Below, one piece after another: positions 31,422-41,053 of a stretch of 64,000 nucleotides of DNA. This DNA comes from Branchipolynoe longqiensis (lineage: Eukaryota > Annelida > Polychaeta > Phyllodocida > Polynoidae): NCBI GenBank assembly GCA_030323885.1, contig CM059197.1, positions 32,815,884-32,879,883 of the forward strand. The letters are read 5' to 3'. Made by a program: the position numbers and the translations under genes. Numbering within the stretch: position 1 is the first letter of the stretch; every line of letters begins with the position of its first letter. Under the pieces are notes generated by a model, which saw only the letters and a list, made by a program, of their open reading frames with translations, was not told the DNA's origin and searched no databases.

Positions 31422-31963
31422 TTAGAGCTGCATAGTCCGATGAAATATCAGACTAAAAAAAATCTAAATAATTACAGTAAAACCTTTCTACCCGACCACC
31501 TCCACAGATCGACCGCTTACCTATATTGATCGCTTTATTTGAGTCCCAACAATACCATTGTAGTTTGTACCCACATTCCAACTCCATAAACCGACCACCT
31601 CCCTAAATGGACCACTTGAAATCGGTCCCAAGGTCGGTCGATTTAGAGAGGTTTTACTGTATCTATATTTGAGTGTACATATCTAACTTAGATAATGATG
31701 CACTTATTAGGCATTTGCTCTCACATAGAAGGGAACACTGCGTCAATTTAATAGAACCTGTTACTGCAGAACCCTATGGTGTCAGAGTGTTGGCATGCTT
31801 GCCAAAATTAATTTGACATGTTTCAACTCCAAATATCTCCAACGTTAGCCGTTTAAATAAAAGGTGCTTCAAATTAAAGTAAGGAAGATTATAGCGATCA
31901 ATTTAATATATTTATCTCAGAAAAATCACAAAAACTCAAGAAAATCGGACTGTGCTACTTCAA
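31422..31963. mobile_element. MITE-T, middle layer of the nest
   Basis: Starts TTAGAGCTGCATAGTCCGATG and ends ATCGGACTGTGCTACTTCAA. Family interior present (AACTTAGATAATGATGC, GGCATGCTTGCCAAAATT). TTAA lies just left of it. Split by MITE-P at 31475. Confidence 0.85.
31473..31661. mobile_element. MITE-P, inner layer of the nest
   Basis: Element 31475-31659, CAGTAAAACCTTTC and AGAGGTTTTACTG with TA on both sides. Confidence 0.92.
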
Positions 31964-32044
31964 AGAATTGTGGGACCAATGACTCATTGCGCTATATCCG
32001 AATTCGCGTTAAATCGGGGCGCGTTACAACGGGGTTTAACTGTA

Positions 32045-32440
32045 CCGATGATCTGCCAGCGAGATCATTTAGGGCGAATAAATCCATTAACCGAACCCAG
32101 CCATGTTAACTGCACCTCCCACTCCCTCCGCCCCCCCCCCCCCCCCACACACACACTCGCAGATGGATGTCAGCTAGTGCAATAGCTCAAACTTCCTCTG
32201 TTATCTTCTGCACCGACCCGCACACGCATTCTTCCCGACCAATGCGACTGAAAACTCGCCCAAAAAACAAACAGCATTCTTCCCATGTTGGCCTTTCTGC
32301 GGATTCTATTGGTGTTTCTTTTTGCGTGTGTAGATTTTTGTTTATTTTTTGTTTGTTTATTTGTTGGGATGTTTGTACTTTTAGCCATAGTTGATTGGAT
32401 CAAACAGCAGCTCTCCCTACACTGAAATTAGACCTAGAAA
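32045..32440. other. Unique stretch with C-run
   Basis: A run of C at 32130-32145 and CACACACAC, then TTTGTTTATTTTTTGTTTG. No gene recognised. Confidence 0.4.
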
Positions 32441-32442
32441 TA

Positions 32443-32522
32443 ATTTTATTCGCGAAAATGTCATTTTATTCGCCAAAATGTCATTTTATTCGCCAAAATG
32501 TCATTTTATTCGCCAAAATAAG
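32443..32522. repeat. 20-bp tandem repeat, 4 units
   Basis: ATTTTATTCGCCAAAATGTC repeated four times almost exactly; the first unit has GCGAAAATG. Confidence 0.92.
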
Positions 32523-32661
32523 GTGCATAGTCCACTGAAAGAATGCATTAACAACATTAAGAAAAGCACCTACCATCTGCTTACTCGGGTTTGATCCTCA
32601 ACATCCAACTTACCTTCACCTGGGTTCACTTATTAACCATTCATTGCTGCATATAACGGTA

Positions 32662-32864
32662 TACAGTACAACCCCGTTAAACCAAGCTCGGTTAAACCAA
32701 ACGATCGGTTAATCCAATTTTGTTTCGGCGGCCGGGCAAAATACTACTATATAGCATATAAAAAAGTTGGTTAAACCAAAGTCGGTTAATCCAAACTATC
32801 GTTTAATCCAAACAAAATTGGCGGGCCCGAGGCCACTTCCCGAATGGTTAACCCAAACTCGTCT
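32662..32864. mobile_element. Third pogo-like element (CAGTACAACCCCGTTAAACC), right-truncated
   Basis: Starts after TA with CAGTACAACCCCGTTAAACC; filled with GGTTAAACCAAA and GGTTAATCCAAA words. A LINE-X tail begins where the right end should be. A related larger copy lies at 44950-45235. Confidence 0.75.
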
Positions 32865-32865
32865 C

Positions 32866-33023
32866 CGGTTCAAGGATACCATGAAGAGAAACCTGAAGCC
32901 GAGAGAGATAAAGACCAACTCATGGACTCAACTCTCACAGCAGAGAGCTAAATGGAGAGCGGCAGTCAAGTAAGGAAAGCAGTCTTTGTCGCATCACGAC
33001 CGACATCATGATGATGATGAAAT
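32866..33023 (+). mobile_element. LINE-X 3' end, 5'-truncated
   Basis: The frame RLRFKDTMKRNLKPREIKTN, then WTQLSQQRAKWRAAVK and a stop (TAA at 32971), matches the minus-strand LINE at 1719-1860. The 3' UTR CAGTCTTTGTCGCATCACG and GATGATGATGA tail follow. Confidence 0.88.
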
Positions 33024-33350
33024 GTGTATATGTGTATATATGTAAATACCGAATATCACATTCAGAATACACAATGAAGTCAGGTGACCATATATCTAAA
33101 GACAAAATGTCCGAGATATGTAGATTCGGAGTTGTGCCACGTTGTTTGGCTTTGTCTTTGCTGTTGGTTTTTGTATGTTTTTTTTGGCGCGAAAATCTGG
33201 TTTCCGGCAGCGGGCTGCTGTAACCAAGGGTGCAGTTGTTGCCCCAAGGGAGGGTCCCATATCGCGTCAGGCGCCGCCACCAGATGTCGCCACTGTCACC
33301 CACAACCAGCCAGGGGAGCAGGCATTACCCGCACCCACACCCGCTCAGCT
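33024..33350. other. Unique stretch with CpG-bearing part
   Basis: Contains GGCGCCGCCACCAGATGTCG; overlapping frames in both strands without recognisable domains. Confidence 0.4.
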
Positions 33351-33352
33351 CA

Positions 33353-33690
33353 CCGGACGTGGTGGCCGAATCGGTAGAGCGCAGCCTTCCCGTGCGGAAG
33401 GTCGGGAGTTCAATTCCCGGCCAAGTCCAACCAATGACTTATAAAATTGATACTTGTCGATTCCTAGCCTGACGCTTGGCATTAATAGGATATGACAAGG
33501 ACTGGTTTGTGCAGTATCAGGATAATGTGACTGAGTGGGATATTGGTTCTTGGTGCCAGTGGCCTGATCTCCCAGTCGGGCAGCACTATAAATCATCATG
33601 AGTGTGCACTATCACATCTCGGTACCCGTCTTGATATGACCTTAGGTGCTGCCATGACGTAAGACTCCAACAACAAACCAACCAACCACC
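33353..33690 (+). mobile_element. SINE-A, full length, type 2 head
   Basis: GGTGGCCGAATCGGTAGAGC (good A box), GGGAGTTCAATTCCCGG (B box), full body, tail AACAACAAACCAACCAACC. One of the best preserved type 2 heads. Confidence 0.92.
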
Positions 33691-33762
33691 CAGCATGTCG
33701 GCAACCATCCTGATATGACCATATATGTTGCTAGGACATCAAACCCAAACAAATAAACAAAT
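33691..33762 (+). mobile_element. SINE-A 3' end fragment
   Basis: ACCATCCTGATATGACCATA, GTTGCTAGGACATCAAACC and a CAAATAAACAAA tail. Confidence 0.75.
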
Positions 33763-34144
33763 GGCCCTGCTCACACCAATCTGGCAGGTGTTTCATCGTC
33801 TGCTTCCTTCGTCCCACTGGAACGAGGCTTGGAGGGACTGCAGAATGTCGTCTGCGAAGAGAGTTCCACCCCTTCTGTGTGTGTGTGTGTGGGGAGGGGG
33901 GGGGGGGAGGGGAGACCAAAGCAGCTGGAACTATGTTGTTTAAAGCCTGATGTCATGGGAGACATGGTTGGCTATTAATAGCAGACAACCATGCATTCAA
34001 TACCAGGGGGATGACTTGTAGAGTGAGTGGATGTCATAGCGAACATTGCGGTTTATAGGTCATGACGTCACAGCCGTGCTTGCAGAACAGGGAAAACGAT
34101 TTAATTTGATTGCTGTTTTCAGAATTTGCATTCTTTTCTTTATG
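33763..34144. other. Unique stretch with (GT)n/G-run
   Basis: GTGTGTGTGTGTG and G-runs at 33876-33912. Otherwise no feature. Confidence 0.4.
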
Positions 34145-34488
34145 CAGAGCAGGACGTAGTTCAGGCAGTATAGTGTCCATCTGTGAAGGTGTCGGTCATC
34201 TGATCGATCCTGCTCAGGTGGACACATTTGCAGTTTGGGCTATCTTCCGATCCAACCGGTGGTCCACAACTGGTTCATCAAAGGCTGTGGTATGTGCTGT
34301 CCTCTCTGTGGGAAAGTGCATATAAAAAACCCTTTGTTGCTTATCGAAAAGAGTAGCCTATGTGGTGGTAGCAGGTTTCCTCCAAAGAAATATGTCAGAA
34401 TGACCATATGTTCGACATCAAATAGCCGATGATAACAATCAATGTGCTCTAGAGGCGTCGCTAAATGAAACAAGCTTTACTTTACTTT
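34145..34488 (+). mobile_element. Dispersed SINE of a type common in molluscs (SINE-M)
   Basis: Key blocks in order: GTTCAGGCAGTATAGTGTCC, TGTGGTATGTGCTGTCC, GGGAAAGTGCATATAAAA, AGGTTTCCTCC, GACATCAAATAGCCGATGA, AATGTGCTCTAGAGGCGTCG, TAAATGAAACAAGCTTTAC. The 3' half resembles a SINE I know from bivalve and gastropod genomes, ending in CTCTAGTGGTGTCGTTAAA (from memory). The clearest taxonomic clue in the window. Confidence 0.72.
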
Positions 34489-34842
34489 CGGGATGGCCGA
34501 ATGAGTTAGAGCGTCCGTCTCCCGTGCTGGTAGATCGTGGGGTCGTGGGTTCGAGTCCCGGTCGAGTCAAACCAATGACTTTAAAATTGATACTTGTCGC
34601 TTCCTACTATCCTAGCCGGGCGCTCGGCATTATTAGGATAGGGCAAGGACTGGTGTGCTCAGTGTCAGGATAATGTGACTGAGTGGGATACCAGGTCATG
34701 GTGCCAGCAGCCTAGTTTCCCAGTGGGACAGCACTATAAAGTTGCCATGAGTGCGCACTGTCACAAGTCGGTACCCGTCCTGATATGACCTTAGATGTTG
34801 GTAGGACGTAAAACAACAACAAACAAACAACAAACAAACTTT
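34489..34842 (+). mobile_element. SINE-A young subfamily, type 1 head
   Basis: Near-identical through its whole length to the copy at 57717-58063. Head GGGATGGCCGAATGAGTTAG, B box GTGGGTTCGAGTCCC, tail AACAACAACAAACAAAC. It lies directly against the 3' end of SINE-M. It differs by a 7-base insertion (ACTATCC) near 34607. Confidence 0.93.
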
Positions 34843-35036
34843 CTTGTCTATGCGCCAAAAAATTGTCGCGTTTCATCGTTGTGGTGAGCTTCCCAATTCT
34901 ACTTGTAATGGTAGTTTTTATGTCAATACGCGATGATTGTGTAATGACTACCTTAGAATCATGGTGCTTCATTGCTGTTGTCACGAAGCCAAATATTCCA
35001 AATATATAGGTATAACACAATCAAGCACTTAATACA

Positions 35037-35232
35037 TACAGTGAAACCTCTCTAATTCGACCAACCATTGGACCGAATTTAAATGGTCCATTTAGGGAGG
35101 TGGTCGGTATACGCAGTTTTTCATTTCGTTACAATGGTATTGTAGGGGCGATCGTTTGGGACCCAAATAAAGCGATCGATATAGGGGAGTGGTTGATATG
35201 TCGAGGTGGTCGGTTAGAGAGGTTTTACTGTA
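35037..35232. mobile_element. MITE-P, complete
   Basis: Element 35039-35230, CAGTGAAACCTCTC and GAGAGGTTTTACTG, TA at the right and CA (mutated) at the left. Confidence 0.88.
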
Positions 35233-35437
35233 GTACATATAATCCACTATGTGGGTAAAACTAAGTGAGCGACTGTATTTTCTGTACCCTCCTTATCAAC
35301 CAGAGGTTCCTTCATCTGGACAACCCTTTGGGGTCAGAGTGAAAGAGTGATGGCCACAAATTGAAAAAAAAAAAATAAAAAATGGGTCGGGGCAAAGGTG
35401 GGAATTGGTGCGTGGATGTTAAAGCAATAAATGCTTA
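35233..35437. other. Unique stretch
   Basis: Short A-run at 35364; no feature. Confidence 0.4.
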
Positions 35438-35783
35438 GTTGGTTGTTGGAGTTTAACATCCTGGCAACATCTATGCGAATATCAGGACGGGTACCGTCTT
35501 GTGAAAGTGCGCACTCATGGTGACTTTATAGTGTTGCCCCACTTGGAAACCAGGCTGTCAGCACCATAGCCTGATATCCCACTCAGTCTCATTATCCTGA
35601 TACTGAGCCAACCAGTCCATGTCCTATCCTATCCTAATAATGCCGAACGCCAGGCTAGGATGCAACAATTATTATTTTTTAAGTCATTGGTTTGATGAGT
35701 CCAGGGTTCGAATCCATCGGTTCGAATCCCAGGTTCTACCAAAACGGGAGACGAATGCTCAACTCATTCGGCAATCCCATCTT
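35438..35783 (-). mobile_element. SINE-A, full length, type 1 head with doubled B-box region
   Basis: Minus strand: head GATGGGATTGCCGAATGAGT, then two successive B-box-like words (TGGGATTCGAACC and GATGGATTCGAACCC), body, and tail ACTCCAACAACCAAC. The extra ~16 bases also occur in the copies at 147 and 52291, defining a subfamily. Confidence 0.88.
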
Positions 35784-35826
35784 ATCGAAGCAATAAATAG
35801 ATGGGTACTTCACGTGGGACCTGGTC

Positions 35827-36491
35827 TAATACCCCTGTCACACTACGACGTAACGAGCAAACGTAAGCCTGACATGATCACGTTTCGTCATTACGTTGAC
35901 GTACGTTGGGTGACGTCATGATGACGTCAGAATGATGTTAGACTGATGTCGAGCTACGTCACATTATGTCGTGTTACGTCGGCACGCATCAAAGTTTTGA
36001 ACCTGTTCAAAAATTTTGACGTAGCTCGAACATAAGGGTTTACGTTCGCCGTACGTTCTGTTCACGTTCAGTGAACGTCAATGACGTTAAACGGACGTTA
36101 TTCCAATGCTGCTCACTACGTTCAACTACGTTCCACTACGTTGACCCACATTAAACCGAGTGCAAATGCCCACAGGGCGTAATGGGAACGTCAGGAGAAC
36201 GTCAGGAGAACATGCATTCAACATACGTTCAACGTCTCATGACATATGTAACATCACGTAACGTTCTTCTGGCGATGGAATAACGTTCATAACGTTCCGT
36301 TAGCGTAATGACGTTGTCCTCTCTCGTTGAATGACGGTATCACTACGCTTTACCGACGTTACACTCTCGTCCACTACACTGCATCCACGTTCAACTTGTG
36401 CCCAAACTTTCATACTACGCCGAAAAGTTCAATGTTCTTCAAGTTCTCTCTACGTTCACGTCGTTACGTCGTAGTGTGACAGGGCCTTTAA
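35827..36491. mobile_element. MITE-H, ACGT-saturated family, long copy
   Basis: Element 35830-36488 (659 bases) with ends TACCCCTGTCACACTACGAC and the inverse GTCGTAGTGTGACAGGGCC, flanked by TAA. By hand count the interior has about 34 ACGT tetranucleotides, against 2-3 expected by chance, mostly as AACGT(T/C) and ACGTC(A). It includes two CRE-like TGACGTCA words and a palindromic AAGTTTTGAACC-type core. No frame long enough for a transposase. Confidence 0.85.
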
Positions 36492-36599
36492 AGGAGCGGA
36501 AAACAAGTACTCTGCCTTGTAGCACCGGCGGCCTGCCGACGTCACACGTGGTTTACGGGTGTAACAAATGGACGCATGATTAATAGACTCAGTCACATG

Positions 36600-36717
36600 A
36601 GGAAACAGTACTACCAGCGCCACCACCGGCACATTGCCTACACCACCCCATTACCACCGGGGCCGCCTATTTACTATGGACCCATCTAGCTCTGACCATT
36701 ACCACGTTATATTCACA
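36600..36717 (+). repeat. Repeat E, first copy
   Basis: CCCATTACCACCGGGGCCGC, CTATTTACTATGGA, TCTAGCTCTGACCATTACCA match 40583-40672. Both copies lead into a type 2 SINE-A. Confidence 0.75.
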
Positions 36718-37074
36718 TCTAATTGAACTTACCAGGCCCGCTGGCCGAATCGGTAGAGCACGGGCCTCATGTGCGGGAGATCAGGAGTTTGGTTCCCGGT
36801 CGAGTCAAATCAATGACTTATAAAATTGATATTTGTTTGTTTCCTACCCTCGCACTCGGCATTAATAGGACAGGGACAGGACTGCTCAGCTCAGTGTCAG
36901 GATAATGTGAATGAGTGGGATATCGGGTCATGTTGCCGGCGGCCTGATTTCTCAGTGGGGCAGCACTATAAAGTCACCATGAGTGCACACTATCACAAGT
37001 CAGTACCCATTGTGATATGGCCATAGATGTTGCCAGGACATAAAACTCGAACAACCAACCAATCTAATTGAACT
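36718..37074 (+). mobile_element. SINE-A, type 2 head, with 12-bp target duplication
   Basis: Body 36730-37062 between two copies of TCTAATTGAACT (36718-36729, 37063-37074). Head CTGGCCGAATCGGTAGAGC; tail ACTCGAACAACCAACC. Clear evidence of target-primed retroposition. Confidence 0.93.
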
Positions 37075-37230
37075 CTCCACACCGGGCGCTCCCCAGCATC
37101 GCTCTCCATTATTGCTTGCTATGGCTCTTAGTAGAAGGTGGTTTAATCAAGGGAAATGGTGTAGACTTAGAGGGATCAGTGAAGAGGAGAGAGGATTTGT
37201 GGTGGGGGGGTGTCTTAAATAAAGCTCCCT

Positions 37231-37730
37231 TAAGGCCCAATCAGACCTTACCAGACTGAGTACCGGACACCACCGGACAAAGAATTGTCTATTCCGGTGG
37301 TGTCTGGTGTCAAACTTTTGCAAGGGCCGCCAGACGAAACGGACGAGAACCAGACAAGACCTGGATGGAAAACGAGTGTCAAACGGACGGACCGGACACC
37401 AAATGGACACCAACCGGACACCAAACGGACACCAACCAGATAGCTACCGGACACCTACCGGACTCTTCACGGACGCGCCAAAAACCGACGGACCGAATTC
37501 TCTCAGCACCATCAACGGACTCTTAAGGATATAAACCGGACACCTAACGGATGAGTAACGGACATGAAACGGACAAAACGGACTAAGCGGACTTAAAACG
37601 GACACCAACCGTACACTTCAGGCCGGTGGTGTCCGGTACAAGTTTTGTGCATGTTCAAAACTTGTACCGGACACCGCCGGACACCACCAGAGATATAACA
37701 GACACACCGGATGGGTTGTGTGAGGTATAA
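37231..37730. mobile_element. MITE-H-like, CCGGAC-saturated family
   Basis: Element 37234-37727 with left GGCCCAATCAGACC, right GTTGTGTGAGGTA and TAA on both sides. At least nine CCGGAC and many more CGGACACC words fill it; the central core GTACAAGTTTTG...CAAAACTTGTAC is palindromic (37638-37672). The core resembles that of the ACGT family (AGTTTTGAAC). Confidence 0.75.
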
Positions 37731-38095
37731 AATAGACAAGAGTAAAACAGTATGTCGATAATGCATCACTTCCGAAATACTAAAGTTGGGTGTCTATATG
37801 TCCTTACTCAGGCTCCTGGTCGGGAGGAAACACTGCAGCACTACTATCATATGTATGTGATGTATAAACATTATACAGGTATAAGTAATCGGAAGCTTTC
37901 ACTCCTTATTATATTCTAAGGCATCTACTGCACTGAGCTGTGTTATTAATTGTTCATCGACTATGCAACTGGGCTGATTGTGTCGCCCCCTGCCTGCAAA
38001 CATGGTAATTTGTCTGGCCACGCTCACTCACTCTGCCCACCATTCTTATAGATCTCCATATATATATATAGTACATATATTATATAGATGCATAA

Positions 38096-38144
38096 GTGAT
38101 GTTTCATCTAATTGGTTGAAACACACTGCATCAGTACATTCTGC

Positions 38145-38193
<49 letters not shown>

Positions 38194-38246
38194 GAAGTGG
38201 TGTTTCATATAATGGGGGTGAAACACACTGCATCAGTACATTCTGC

Positions 38247-38293
<47 letters not shown>

Positions 38294-38348
38294 GAAGTGG
38301 TGTTTCATATAATGGGGGTGAAACACACTGCATCAGTACATTCTGCTC

Positions 38349-38393
<45 letters not shown>

Positions 38394-38520
38394 GAAGTGG
38401 TGTTTCATCTAATGGGGCGGGGGGTGAAACACACTGCAGCAGTGCACACTGTTATGTACACACATATACATAAATACATAGATACATGCATACAAGAAGT
38501 GGTGTTTCATCTTATGCGGA
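38096..38520. repeat. Hairpin-(TA)n compound array, 4-5 units
   Basis: Each ~100-base unit is GAAGTGGTGTTTCAT, a short loop, GGTGAAACACACTGCATCAG, TACATTCTGCTACA, then 20-35 bases of TA. Hairpin halves start at about 38098, 38199, 38300, 38398 and 38503. The TTTCA/TGAAA arms remain paired although the loops differ. Confidence 0.88.
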
Positions 38521-38621
38521 ACATTTGTTAGCGTTATTTCATGATAATTCACATGGCAAGCAAATTAATACCAACGACCATACCAAGATTAGTAAGTCAA
38601 ATCCATGTAGTGAAACTAGTA

Positions 38622-39135
38622 AAAGTAAGCTTAATGTTGCAAACTCCGACAGTTTTGAGATTCTGTCATTTTCTGAGATATAATAGAATTCAAGTGCAAA
38701 ACCACATAAACGCCATTGGAATTAAACCTACAAAAAGTGTTTTCTTGTTATATTCCTATTATGCTGTTCATTGCTCCATAACTAGATGATTATATGAAAA
38801 GTGGAATTACTGAGAATTAATATTATTTTCAAGGAAATATCTTTTATTTAAAGTACATTTTTGGATTGGCGTCTAAGTGGTCTTGCGCCTGAACTCTTTA
38901 AAAGAAATTTGTATTCGGTTTGTCACTATAATCTATCTTAAATTACCTTGAAGTAACTTTGCTTTAAAATGAATAAATACTTTAGGAGATATTTGAAGTG
39001 CTAAAATTAATGTTGCCATGCATATACACATTCTGATCTCATAGGTTTCAGCAGTAACTGATTCTGTTGACTTGATTTCGTGTGCCCTACTATGTAGCAA
39101 GTAATGCTTAACAAGCGCACCAATATTTAACTTTT
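38622..39135. mobile_element. MITE-T split by TIR element Q
   Basis: Reverse-sense copy: left piece AATGTTGCAAACTCCGACAG to 38690, right piece from 38900 (CACTATAATCTATCTTAAATT, GGAGATATTTGAAGTG). The far end continues as TAGCAAGTAATGCTTAACAAG to about 39130 and is eroded. Confidence 0.72.
38691..38899. mobile_element. TIR element Q, complete, nested in MITE-T
   Basis: Left TTCAAGTGCAAAACCACATA and AACGCCA; right TGGCGTCTAAGTGG and TCTTGCGCCTGAAC, inverted matches over about 28 bases. A fragment of the family lies at 7115. Confidence 0.72.
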
Positions 39136-39345
39136 ATCGGAATGTGTAGATTAAAATTAAAGATGGCGGGACAATGACCCTACTTCCAGCATGCAGACAC
39201 ACCAGCTGACAGCTCTACACGTGTCGCAGGAACCGGTTAACACTAATATTACTGGGAATAGATGCATTGGTGGTGGGTATCTGTGTGGCAATGCTCTGCG
39301 ACCAGGTGATTGCTCCAGAATTTGGGGCTGTCTGGCACTTGATCA

Positions 39346-39580
39346 TAATTGAATTGGTTGATTTTCATAATTGAATTGGTTGATTTTCATAATTGAATTG
39401 GAGAGAAACTCGGAACAAAGAGAATATGAAAAGAAATTTGTAAATGTAAACATTGGACTACCTTTCTGTGTGAGTGTGATGATGGAGCATTTGGGTGGGC
39501 ACACCTTTCTGTGTGAGTGTGATGATGGAGCATTTGGGCGGGCACAGCTTTCTGTGTGAGTGTGATGATGCATATTGGTA
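39346..39580. repeat. Two small tandem arrays
   Basis: A 24-base unit AATTGAATTGGTTGATTTTC, ~2.5 copies, at 39346-39400; a 47-base unit (CTTTCTGTGTGAGTGTGATG, GAGCATTTGGG) x ~2.5 at 39462-39572. Confidence 0.88.
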
Positions 39581-39617
39581 AACAATATTGTATATTCACA
39601 ATATAGATATCACACAT

Positions 39618-39705
39618 TGTACTAATAATAATATTAATAATAATAATATTAATAATAATAATATTAATAATAATAATATTAGTAATAATAATATTAATAA
39701 TGCAC
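39618..39705. repeat. (AATAATATT)n microsatellite
   Basis: ATTAATAATAATA repeated in ~15-base higher-order units. Confidence 0.92.
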
Positions 39706-39726
39706 AAGTTATTCCTTTTTATTCTC

Positions 39727-40110
39727 ATAGTCTGATCAAATAAACCTCAATTGTTTAAAGCCAAAACATTGATCTAGATTTGATCTCACATACCCAAGTC
39801 AAATAGGAATGACCCCATTAAGGATGTTGGTGCTGAATATAAGGCAATAACAAATCAGTCTAATAAAACATTTTACCGTTGAAGCCAATGGTGCTCACAT
39901 GTTGGTGCTCACATGTTGGTGCTCACATGTTGATCTGCACGCCAAAATTACCTTGACCTACTGTGGCTTCACATATCGCCAAATTTAGACATTTCAAATA
40001 ACAGTTACTTCAGAATGAAGTAAAGAAGATTACAACGATCAACTAGAGATAGTTATCTTAAAGCAAGACGAAACACTCCAACCCATTGAACTATGCAACT
40101 TTTAGGTTTC
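39727..40110. mobile_element. MITE-T, diverged
   Basis: CATAGTCTGATCAAATAAAC to CATTGAACTATGCAACTTTT. It contains a 14-base triplication GTTGGTGCTCACAT at 39888-39930. A second right-end fragment (ACCATGGGACTATGCAAC) follows at 40170-40215. Confidence 0.82.
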
Positions 40111-40317
40111 TTGACATAACTTAGAATATCAGTATGTAATCACGTGGTATCCAAACCAATAAGATATTTGTTGTAAAGAGTAAACTCTCAAAACCATGGG
40201 ACTATGCAACTTTAGGTTTCTAGACAGAACGTACCATAACATTATATACATTATATTCTAATCCAATAAATATGCATACAAGGCTTTCCTCCTATATTTA
40301 ATTCTGAAAAGCTGCCA

Positions 40318-40358
40318 GATGCTATCTATATTCCACAGATGCTATCTATATTCCACAG
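40318..40358. repeat. 20-bp direct duplication
   Basis: GATGCTATCTATATTCCACA occurs twice in tandem. Confidence 0.9.
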
Positions 40359-40582
40359 TCTCCTTCATGATGGAGTTGTCATTTCAATAATCACCACCAG
40401 GGGTCACGCGGGAAGCGGGGACGGGTGGGACGAGAGCTACCGGGTTGAGAGAGTGCATTTGGGTGGGCACTCTCTCTCTCTACCTGCCTATAATTTACCA
40501 TAGCAGTGAGCCAAATTAAAATTTTCCAAGCCAACATATTTTAAATTGTATTGGCATTGGTTCATCAATTTTTTTCATGGGG

Positions 40583-40672
40583 GACCACTCCCATTACCGC
40601 CGGCCCCGCCTATTTACCACGGAGCAGTCTAGCTCTGACCATTACCAAGTTTTACTCACAACATCTAATTGA
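40583..40672 (+). repeat. Repeat E, second copy
   Basis: CCCATTACCGCCGGCCCCGC, CTATTTACCACGGA and TCTAGCTCTGACCATTACCA, ending CATCTAATTGAAG, as upstream of 36730. Confidence 0.75.
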
Positions 40673-40674
40673 AG

Positions 40675-41012
40675 CTACATGGTGCGGTGGGCGAATCGGT
40701 AGAGCGCAGGCCTCACGTGAGAGAGATTGGGAGTTTGGTTCCTGGTCGGTTCAAACCAATGACTTATAAAATTGATACTGGTCACTTCCTAGCCTGGCAC
40801 TCGGCATTAATAGGATAGGGCACGGACTGGTTAGCTCAGTCTCACGATAATGTGACTGAGTGGGATATCGGGTCATGGTGCTGGCGGCCTGATTTCCCAG
40901 TGGGGCATGCTATAAAGTCGCCATGAGTGCATATTATCACAAGTCGGTACACGTCCTGATATGACCATAGAGGTTGTCAGGACGTAAAACTCCAACAACA
41001 AACCAACCACTC
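40675..41012 (+). mobile_element. SINE-A, full length, type 2 head
   Basis: GGTGGGCGAATCGGTAGAGC, GGGAGTTTGGTTCCTGG, body, tail ACTCCAACAACAAACC. Unlike the copy at 36730, no TCTAATTGAA duplication follows it, though the same sequence precedes it. Confidence 0.9.
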
Positions 41013-41053
41013 TCGCGGGGCCTGGCGTCTTGGTCTCATCCCCAGACCAGTAA

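Larger units (their letters stand above)
31310..32044. mobile_element. Second pogo-like element, outer layer of a three-level nest
   Basis: Left end CAGTGAGACCCCGTTGTGAC (31312) and right end GTTACAACGGGGTTTAACTG (to 32042), flanked by TA. Left subterminal GTGTTAAATCGGGGTTTGG matches right GCGTTAAATCGGGGCGCG. The original element is about 190 bases, enlarged by the nested insertion. Confidence 0.85.

Noticed and set aside
34489..34565. Functional tRNA genes at SINE heads
   Set aside because: A and B boxes are present, but the sequences cannot fold into a complete cloverleaf with paired acceptor stem as far as I can see, and each is followed by the SINE body.
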